From assembly GCA_932521025.1 (NCBI GenBank), contig OW051469.1:5344398-5408397 (forward strand): a DNA stretch of 64,000 nt, given 5' to 3'. Under the pieces are notes generated by a model. That model did not search any database. It had not been told where the DNA came from and saw only the letters and a list, made by a program, of their open reading frames with translations. A program made the translations under genes and the position numbers. This document shows positions 56,448 to 64,000 of this stretch, piece by piece. Every line of letters starts with the position of its first letter. The first letter of the stretch is position 1. The stretch is from Oscheius onirici. Taxonomy: Eukaryota; Nematoda; Chromadorea; Rhabditida; Rhabditidae.

Positions 56448-57523
56448 ATGTTCGGTCTAAAAACTAGTCCGGCCTTTCTGATATCCACTGCTTTCGGAAT
56501 CTTGTCTCTTACTGTCTATACTATAGTCGTCGTGGTCATTCTGAAGAATTGGAAGTTTTTCAACAGATCCTACTACAAACTCTTCCTTTGCTCCGCCTTT
56601 TTCGTAAGATTTCTATACTTTGTATTCGAATACGAATTCAGAATGTCTTCTTTTGTCTCTGCAGCCGGCCAATTCAGCGTCTTCCAAATGTAGTCTGTTG
56701 GAATTGTTCCTTCTCATCTTTCTACCAGCAGGGCTTTTTCCCCGGAATGGACATTCTTCGCTTCCTCTACATAGCCAATGTCCACCAACAGACCTTTCTC
56801 AAAGTGGCTATGGCCGTCAATCGTCTAACTGCCGTCCAATGGAGTACAGTCTACGACAAGGTTTGTCTTCTGTGATAATCATAAGTGTCTTCTAGAAGAT
56901 ACGTAAGATCTTTCACATTTGGAACAAGATTCTGATCTCTGTGGTCTGTTTCACTCCTCATTCCGTCTATTCTCGCCATTCTAACCTTAATCAATGAGAA
57001 TTACATCGCATATAAGCCGGCTCCAGTCGACTTCTTTCTTGTCGACACAAAAGAAGTCGTTCTCATATAGTAATAAACAATGCAATAATTTATAGGACAC
57101 ACAGATGAGAAGCAACAAGATCCTGGTCACGAACATAACTGGTTCTGTTCTCATTCTACTGATCAGTTTTTACGTCTGCTACTTATTAAAGAAAAGACAA
57201 AGTTTCAAGTATCGAAAGACTGAAATTCGCCTGTTCTTGCACTCATTGTTTACGTCAACAGCAGTGCTCCTGATTTGTCTCAATACGGTACAGAAGCACT
57301 CTCGTGGTTCACAGTTCCTTTTCAGTTCATCCGACACAACTTTCCCAATTCGTGGATGGATGTCAATAACGCGGCAATCAAAGCCTATACGTCAGATATG
57401 GCTCAACTCGGATCGCCATGGGTTCTCATCTTATGCAGCAAGGAACTTCGACGAAGAATGGGTCTCTTGAGCTCTAGGAAGCTCAGTCAAGTCACTTCTT
57501 TACCAAGCTCCAACAGGTGCTAA
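56448..57523 (+). CDS. Serpentine chemoreceptor, srv-like, with one apparent frameshift
   Basis: Helix 1 is FGILSLTVYTIVVVVILKNW, then a 38-bp intron, RLPNVVCWNCSF, FLYIANVHQQTFLKVAMAVN with RLTAVQWSTVYDK (the srv-type NR motif after helix 3), SLLIPSILAILTLINENYIA (helix 5), ITGSVLILLISFYVCYLLKK (helix 6), TSTAVLLICLNT and LGSPWVLILCSKELRRRM (helix 7 and C-terminus, srv-like). Between HIWNKILISVV and SLLIPSIL, near 56945-56955 (a TTT run), the frame shifts by one base with no intron to explain it. It is either a young pseudogene or a one-base sequence error. The receptor would sense small molecules in sensory neurons. Confidence 0.65.
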
Positions 57524-57664
57524 AGTACAAAACTTACAACAACATTACGCGATAAACAGTACTAGTAAAGAAGGAGCAACTTGTTTCGTTGTTATTGGTA
57601 AAGAAGTGCTATTTCTGGAGTCATTTGACTCATTTTCAAGATAATATTGATGTAACATTTGGAG

Positions 57665-57671
57665 TATAAAA
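57665..57671 (+). promoter_or_regulatory. TATA box of the small secreted peptide gene
   Basis: TATAAAA lies about 46 bp upstream of the ATG at 57717, a usual spacing for a TATA-driven gene with a very short leader. Few genes in the window show such a box, which fits a regulated, highly expressed secretory gene. Confidence 0.5.
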
Positions 57672-57716
57672 TAGTCCTTCAACTGGTAGAAATCGAACAG
57701 TCATCTGCTCTCAACA

Positions 57717-57965
57717 ATGAAACTCTTCTTTTTCATCGCTGCTGCCTTCTGCCTCATCGCCGGAGCTTTTGCTCAGATCGGAGCTGGTCTTCAGAGTTAG
57801 CTTTTTCTCCTGAATCTGCCTAGAAAAGAAATTTCAGGCGGTCCTGCTGGAGTCGGACTTCAGACCGGATTCGTTCCCAACCAGTACGGTGCTTCCGGAG
57901 TTCAGACCGGCATGCAGACTCCCTATGGAGGAGTTCAGGGCCAGATGGCTAATGGAAAGAAATAA
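57717..57965 (+). CDS. Small secreted Gly/Gln-rich peptide precursor
   Basis: A 68-residue protein in two exons (57717-57797 and 57840-57965). The start MKLFFFIAAAFCLIAGAFAQ is an excellent signal peptide. The mature part repeats a G-[LV]-Q-[ST]-G theme (GAGLQSG, GVGLQTG, GVQTG, GVQG) spaced by Pro/Tyr residues and ends ANGKK. A C-terminal Gly-Lys-Lys is the pattern processed to an amide in neuropeptides, though here only the very end has it. It could be a neuropeptide-like or antimicrobial-type peptide. No known family was recognised. Confidence 0.7.
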
Positions 57966-58226
57966 ATTGACAAAGTTCTTGTAATAAACAGTTTCAACGC
58001 ATTTCTACAGAGATTTTGTATCCATAAGAACTGGAACTGACAGCGGTCCCACAGCGAAAGATTCCCCACGAACCGATAAAGTGTGCGCTTTTTGTCTCCC
58101 TCACATGCTGTTCGATTGATTTCTTCTATTAGACTCATCAGAAGTCTCTTTTATTCACTTCTCTCTAGCTCAAAAAACTTTAAACTGAATCATCAAGACG
58201 TCTACCCGACGCAGGTCCTGGAATGG

Positions 58227-59099
58227 ATGGCGAGTTCATTTCAGGGAAGAGACGACGACCCATCTAGCTCTAAAATGCAGAGAGACACAACGTTTTGTGT
58301 GCTCTGTGAGGAGGAAATTAACCAAACTAGTGAGTATTTTTATTTATTTTTAAATACGTAAATTTAGATGGACCCAGACATCATGTCCTCCACAAACATT
58401 TGAAAAAGCCCTTGGCGACATGTTCCGTCTGTTCTTTTGGTTCCGCTTTCCCTGGAAACATCCAACGACATATAAAGGTTGTTCATCAAGGAGTGGGAGA
58501 AGTTCGAATCACGGCGAAAGAGGAATATGCCGAGGAAGAGGCCGATCTCTGGGACCAATGTTACGGTTTTGGAGAGACCGCTCGCATGAAACGAGAGAAG
58601 AAAGTCGCTGCTCCCACTGTCAAGAGAGACACCAGTTTTTGTATGGTCTGTCAAAAGAGCATCGTCACTAGAAGTGGGTTTTCAATACTCTTTTAGAATA
58701 AAACTTTACTTAGACGGACCTAGATTCCATATTCTGCGAAAACATCTGAAGAAGCCGCTAGAGTCCTGTTCAATTTGTAGCTACGCCGATTGTTCTGCTT
58801 ACGGCCGTTTGAAAGCACATATTGCCACGGTTCACGGTGGTGTTGGTGAGGTCGTAAAGACGCCAAAAAAGGAGTACGAACAAGAGGAGAAGACCTGGTG
58901 GGAAATGTGCTATGCACCGATTGGAACCAACCAAGGTGGGATTCTTTTAATTCAATCAGTTCTAACGTTTTCAGACGCGAAAACATTCCAAGCTGCTCGT
59001 AAAGCTCAAAAGAGGGAGTATCCCCAAATGCAACAGTATCCCTCAAGTATGCATCTAATGGAACCACTGCTGAAAATGACGTCTTTCTATCAATTGTAA
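58227..59099 (+). CDS. Zinc-finger-like protein with internal tandem duplication
   Basis: Two units of roughly 90 residues align with each other. Unit 1: FCVLCEEEINQT, HHVLHKHLKKPLATCSVCSF, NIQRHIKVVHQGVGEVRITA, EYAEEEADLWDQCYG. Unit 2: FCMVCQKSIVTR, FHILRKHLKKPLESCSICSY, RLKAHIATVHGGVGEVVKTP, EYEQEEKTWWEMCYA. The Cys and His spacing suggests two zinc sites per unit, similar to nematode-specific C2H2-like proteins. The C-terminus is short and basic then hydrophobic. The called start at 58227 follows an upstream in-frame stretch that lacks signs of coding; the true start could be earlier (58083). It converges with the minus-strand gene at 59113 with only 13 bp between stops. Confidence 0.7.
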
Positions 59100-59112
59100 T
59101 GTTTTTAATGAA

Positions 59113-60054
59113 TCATCTGGACCATGCTTTTCGTCTCATTTCGATCCTCTCTTCTTCCTCCATCCGCTCCCAAGATCTCAGACATTGTCTCATAATCAAC
59201 ATGTACAGATTGAAATCTTCTTTCTTCCGTTCGAGACTCTTCTTTTCATCCTTACTCATCTCTCTTTTAGACGAGGACATCTTGTCCAATGCCTTTTGGG
59301 CGTGTCTCGAGATGGGCGGTATCCAAATGTGAGACTGAAGAGAGACTTGGTGATTCAAAAAACTTCGAACTGACCTGTCTCCATTCTCGGAGTCTCTTAA
59401 AATGTTTGTCTGCTTCAAAAATGGCTTCTTGGTGACAAGAAAACACAGAATCTCGACCGAGACGACACGTGAACACCAGCTTGATGGCTGCGAATTTGGA
59501 TATCTGAGCTGCATTTTGACTTTTTCTTTTGAAGAGCATTCACTTTTTGAACCACTTTTTGAACCAAACACTTAGGAATCTCCGGATCCCGTAGATTGAA
59601 CTTCTTTGAGCCTGACGCCTTTGGAAATACTGGATCACGTTGTGTAGTCGGACCAGGTGGAGTATTTACTGGATTTTCCGACTTCAAAACAAAGTTTGAA
59701 CAGGCTTCCATAGATTGCAGGTAACTCTGAAGAACCCGTTTCTCTTCCAGATTGTTAGAGTTTTCGAAGCGAGTTCGAATGTCGTGGACTGTTCTCGGAA
59801 GCCAAGGGTTTTCCTACGAATAGGTTTTGCTTAAAAACATTTCGTCTAGCCTTTCTCAGACGACGGAAAGTTCCTATTCGACTATCAGCATCACTGACAG
59901 CGTCCATTCGCCAAAGAAACGTGTCATTCCGTCCGTTTCGACCAGTCAGAGTCATCTTGACAGCCACGAGTTTTGTCATCTAAAACTGAACTAAAATAAG
60001 AAGAAAACCTACTTTTAGGAAGATCTTCTTTCTAGTTTCGTCGTTAATGTCCAT
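59113..60054 (-). CDS. Protein with a duplicated motif of unknown family
   Basis: The start MDINDETRKKIFLK joins MTKLVAVKMTLTGRNGRNDT. The motif K-[LF]-[VA]-A-[VI]-K-x3-T-x-R-x-G-R-[ND] followed by A-[VI]-x2-A-D-x5-[FK]-x-R-L-R occurs twice: in KLVAVKMTLTGRNGRNDTFL with RIGTFRRLRK, and in KFAAIKLVFTCRLGRDSVFS with HFKRLREWRQ. Each is followed by W-[LI]-P (NPWLPRTVHDI; HIWIPPISRHAQ). The linker is Pro/Lys-rich. A 62-bp intron (donor GTTTGG, acceptor ATGCAG) joins the second copy in frame, after a GGTTCAAAAAGT direct repeat. The C-terminus is a charged coiled-coil. No family was recognised. Confidence 0.6.
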
Positions 60055-60401
60055 ATGGGTTAGTTCGAAACCTGGCATGAGGGAAGAAGAGATACGGAGT
60101 AACTCGGCTCTATCAATCGCCGCCTACCAAGTATTTACCCTCTTGAATCGGGTGTCCAATCTAGAGATCCTTCTGCAATCAACCAGGACAAACTAAAAAG
60201 TTACGGCATGTCTAAAAAGAACTTTTAAGATATATTGTCCACGTTTTACGGAACAAAAAACGAGTTCAAAAATACATGTTAGCTCTCGTTTGAAAATTCT
60301 CCAACTAAACTCTTCTAAGCACTTATCAAAAAGTCCACGTAGTTTTCTTCCTTGACCTCTAATCTCCTTATCTCCCAAGCATCAAAGTTTCTTTGCTGCC
60401 C
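60055..60401. other. Divergent region upstream of the P-glycoprotein gene
   Basis: About 350 bp between the minus-strand duplicated-motif gene and the plus-strand ABC transporter. No clear promoter element was recognised. A minus-strand frame at 60193-60378 is AT-rich and has no domain; it is not called. Confidence 0.35.
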
Positions 60402-63400
60402 ATGTCTTTTGACGAAGAACCGCTCATTCTGCCAGAGTAAGTTCTTTCAATATCTGATCAAAAATTGAGCAGACACTCAGAGAAAGATGTTTCTACAATC
60501 TCAGTTTTTGAATTGGTAGGATAAATTTAGTTTTCCCTTTCCAATTCGAGTCAGTTCCGTGAGACATCTTTCCGCGACCGCTGTCTTCTTCTGTTCGGAG
60601 CAATTATCGCTATCGGTTCAGGAATAGGAAAACCACTGTATGCCAGTCTGACGGTGCAATTCCTTTTACGTATGAAACAGGTGAAATTTAGGGACATGTT
60701 ACTAAAAGTTTTATTAACTTTACCAACGAGGTGTCTTTTCTGAATAGGACTGGTAGGAGAATTTTGCTTGTAAATGCAACAATGTTTAGATCCAAGAAGA
60801 GAAGCGTTGTTCAATGAATTTCACTCTCTAGTACTCTGGTACTGTCTCCTCTTTCTACTCTTAGCTCTCTGGACATTTGCTACTGCCGGGATTCAAGTAC
60901 CACTAATTTTCTTTAGTTATACAATTCCAGAGCTACTGTTTCACAATTGCCGGAGAGAACTTGGTCAACAGGCTGCGAAAGCAGTTTATTCGATCTGTTA
61001 TGCGACAGGAGATTGCTTATTTTGATACGAAAAATGCCGGAAGCCTAGCTACAGAACTGTTCAGGTAATGAGATAATACTAATATATTCTATTTAGTCAC
61101 TTGGATCGAGTGAAAGAAGGAACTGGAAGTAATATTGGTCTAGCTCTTCAACAACTGGCAATGTTCACCTCCGCATTCATCGTTTGCTTCTATTATAGTT
61201 GGAAATTGGCTTTGATTGGCTTATCACTGAGTCCTTTTGTGGTATTGTGGGGAATCTTCAACAACAAGGTGATTTCTGGCGTTCTAACAGAACAGAAATT
61301 CAGAAAACAGCCCGACTTGCAAGAGAACAAGAAGATAAGAACGCTAAGGCAGGAGCAGTAGCCGAACAAGCTCTGTCCGCAGTCAAAACAGTCATGGTCT
61401 TCAATGGACAGGAACAAGAAAGCACTAGGTTTTATATTCGTTAAGCTGTACCGATAAAAATTTAAGATATGACAAAGTATTGGACCAGATTCGAAGCATT
61501 GGGATGTCATTCTCTAGCTCCAACGGTCTCTGGATCTGCGTTTCCAACATTCTGTTGAACTCGTCTTTCTTTTTGGCCGTTTGGTTCGGAACGAATATGG
61601 TAGTCGAGGGGACAATTGAAGTTAACGCAGTAATTACTGTATGTTAATCAGGTAGCCTGCTACTGGCAGTTTAGATATTCTTGACGATTCTGCTCGTGAT
61701 GATGGATTTGGATGTCTTTGCTCCGATCGTTTCGAACATTACACGAGCTCGAGCTGCCGCAACATCGCTCTACAACGTCATTGATAGAGTAGATTCTGTG
61801 TTTTTTGTTAGATCAAGACAATTTCCAGATTCCCGAAGTTGACGCCTATTCTCCCAATGGTCTCCGTCCTTCGGTCGAAGGCAGAGTGGAAATTCGAAAT
61901 ATTCGCTTCAGTTACCCGACGCGTCCCGATGTTATCGTGCTAAAGGTAAGTCTATTCGTATGCTGACAAAAATCAAATCCTTAGAACCTGTTCTTGACAA
62001 TAGAACCCGGACAAACTGTCGCCTTGGTTGGCTCCAGTGGAAGTGGAAAGAGTACCGTGGTTCAACTTCTCCTTAGAAATTACGTGGCGCTAGAAGGATC
62101 TATACAAATTGATGGTGTTAACATCGGAGAGTATAATGTCGAATATCTTCGGAAGACAATTGGAGTTGTGTCACAAGAGACTGCACTGTTCAATACAACG
62201 ATCGAGGAAAACATTCGTTATGGGAAAGAGAACATTTCCGAACAAGAAATCTGGTCGGCGCTGAAGAAGGCCAACGCTTATGACTTTGTCAAGGCTTTTC
62301 CAAAGGTTGTTTTCTTTTTATCAATAATACGAAAAACAGGGACTTCAAACTGTTGTTGGAGATCGTGGAGCTCAATTATCTGGCGGACAGAAACAGAGAA
62401 TAGCTATTGCCAGAGCTCTGGTCAGAAATCCAAAGATTCTTTTACTGGACGAGGCCACTTCGGCTCTTGATGCTCAAAGTGAGACAATTGTTCAACAGGC
62501 TCTAGAAAATGTAGGTATTCAATGAAAAGAAATGAAAAAAAAATTAAGGCATCAAAAGGAAGAACTGTACTGATCGTGGCTCATCGTCTCTCGACCATCA
62601 TAAACGCGGACAAGATCATCGCCATGAAGGACGGAGAAGTTAATTCTCGAAATGTGTCTTCCAAACTCTCTTTAGGTGATCGAAGCCGGAACTCATGAAG
62701 AACTCATGCCAGCTGGTGGTCTCTACTACAAATTGGTAAACGACCAGATTTTCGTCGAACCTGTTGAACCGGCTGCTGCTCCTCGCTATCGTTTCTCCAG
62801 ATCAATCAGTACAGAACTTCCGGGCAGTCCGATTGAGTTCCGCCGAATGTTTTCCGGGATTCCTGAGACTATCCAAGAAGAGGAAATGATAGACGGGGAT
62901 GTCGGAATGAAAAGACTGAAACAAGGTTAGACTAAGGAAAGTCTCTTTTATTCTTTGGTTTTAGAACTGGAAGAGGAAAATGTGAAAAAAGTGAGTTTGT
63001 GGAGGATCATTCAAGAAGCAAGACCTGAGTGGAACTACCTCCTTTTCGCCATTTTGATCACACTGTTCGAAGGTCTATACTATCCATTGTTCTCTTTTAG
63101 TTTCACTCAACTCATTGAGGTTTGTCTGAAAGGTTTTAAGTTAGAAACTTTTTAGATATTCTCTGGAAAAGATGAAGACAGAATGGCCATAATGGGACAC
63201 GCATTTGCTGTGTTTTTCCTGTTGATTGGATTCTGTTACGCGGTCTCCGAGTACTTACAACTCTCGCTCTTTGGCAAGATCTCCGAAAACCTTGCTTATC
63301 GACTGAGAAACAAGATCTACAGGAACATTTTGAGACAAGATGCCGCCTACTTTGACAAACCAACTCGCTCAACTGGTCGACTGTTGACACGACTTGCCAC

Positions 63401-64000
63401 AGACACGAACAATATCAAACCTGTAAATTATTTTTTCTCAAAGACTGTAAGAATAGGCCCTGAACAATCGACTCGGAACCGTCTTTGCCTTCGTTTCTAC
63501 TGATCTCATAGCCTATAGCTTGGCATTCTACTTCGGATGGCAGATGGCGATCATTGCGAGTTTTTGGAACAGAAGTAAACATTTTCCAGACTATTCCAAT
63601 CTTCACTCCATGCTATGTCGCTTTTGGACTTCAAGCGAAATTTCTTAGGAAGCGTATTTTGAGAGAAGAAAAGGAACTGGAAGAGTGTGGAAAGGTTACC
63701 GATGGAAAATTGAATATAAGTCAAATCTAGATAGCAATGGAGGCAATAGAAAATATTCGAACGGTTCAAGCCCTGACTCTTCAAGACAAGATTCACGAAA
63801 AGTTCTGTAAGCATCTGGAAGTTCCTATCAAAACTGGAAGGGAGAAGGCTCTTGTTCAGGTTATACTAAAACGTTTCTGTTAGAGAGAATGTAGAGTCTG
63901 GGATACGGGATCACGAACGCCATTCATTTTACACTCTATAGTATCTGTTTCCGAGTTGGTCTCTACCTCATCTATCACGAATATTTGGATCCACAGTCGA
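60402..64000 (+). CDS. P-glycoprotein (ABCB full transporter), 3' end beyond the window
   Basis: Half one is nearly complete. Membrane domain: [40 protein letters not shown] (TM2 to loop), [43 protein letters not shown]1: Walker [17 protein letters not shown]-loop [13 protein letters not shown], signature [17 protein letters not shown], Walker [19 protein letters not shown]-loop [12 protein letters not shown] Ser-rich linker precedes membrane domain two ([20 protein letters not shown], and [20 protein letters not shown]), which runs off the window. These pumps export xenobiotics such as drugs and toxins. The extreme N-terminus (exons before 60550) is uncertain: [12 protein letters not shown] joins the first helix through one or two short exons, with more than one splicing option. 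Confidence 0.92.

Noticed and set aside
57270-57345. Frame change in the last part of the srv-like receptor
   Set aside because: A 38-bp intron (GTACAG to TTTTCAG) joins LICLNT to FIRHNF in frame.

Overview
The window is nuclear DNA from a nematode, most likely a free-living or C. elegans-like chromadorean. The evidence is very short GT-AG introns (mostly 36-50 bp) ending in TTTCAG-like acceptors, densely packed genes on both strands, acceptor-like sequence directly before several start codons (as expected for spliced-leader addition), and nematode-type families: an srv-like serpentine receptor, an astacin with EGF and CUB domains, an OAC-type acyltransferase and a P-glycoprotein. I cannot name the species. 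All gene models were spliced by eye, so exon edges can be off by a few bases and most gene symbols are orthology calls.

Layout. 1.4-5.4 kb (+): end of an unknown gene, then DCN1 (cullin neddylation), a CDC26-like APC/C subunit and the polyadenylation factor CstF-50. 5.5-6.4 kb (-): a secreted protein whose start codon is split by an intron. 6.9-9.9 kb (+): PIG-G, a GPI-anchor enzyme whose stop codon lies in an inserted inverted-repeat element. 10-13.4 kb (-): a secreted Tyr/Pro-rich protein and RCC1. 13.8-20.4 kb (+): RPB4, RNF14-like RBR ubiquitin ligase, PET100, PYROXD1. 20.5-25.3 kb (-): MTCH2-like, TRIP4/ASC-1, COA4 and a four-helix membrane protein. 25.7-30.5 kb (+): a second four-helix membrane protein and an acyltransferase with a C-terminal SGNH domain.

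30.6-39.6 kb (-): a tandem pair of secreted proteins of an unrecognised family (one copy a pseudogene), eIF2B-gamma, TECR, an RNase H protein with an SR-rich N-terminus, and a membrane protein. 39.8-44.2 kb (+): a small membrane protein and PIF1 helicase, with an unrelated coiled-coil gene inside a PIF1 intron. 44.2-45.1 kb (-): ARV1. 45.6-53.8 kb (+): SmF, a NYN-domain ribonuclease, ADCK1-type kinase and a five-finger C2H2 protein. 53.8-59.1 kb (+): astacin, srv-like receptor, a tiny secreted peptide and a zinc-finger-like protein with an internal duplication. 59.1-60.1 kb (-): a protein with another internally duplicated motif. 60.4 kb to the end (+): a P-glycoprotein cut off by the window.

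Most genes are housekeeping and run in short same-strand groups with gaps of 100-270 bp, which is compatible with operons. The right third (54-64 kb) is richer in environment-facing genes: protease, chemoreceptor, secreted peptide and xenobiotic transporter. No prokaryotic, viral or CRISPR feature was seen, and no tRNA or rRNA gene was recognised.
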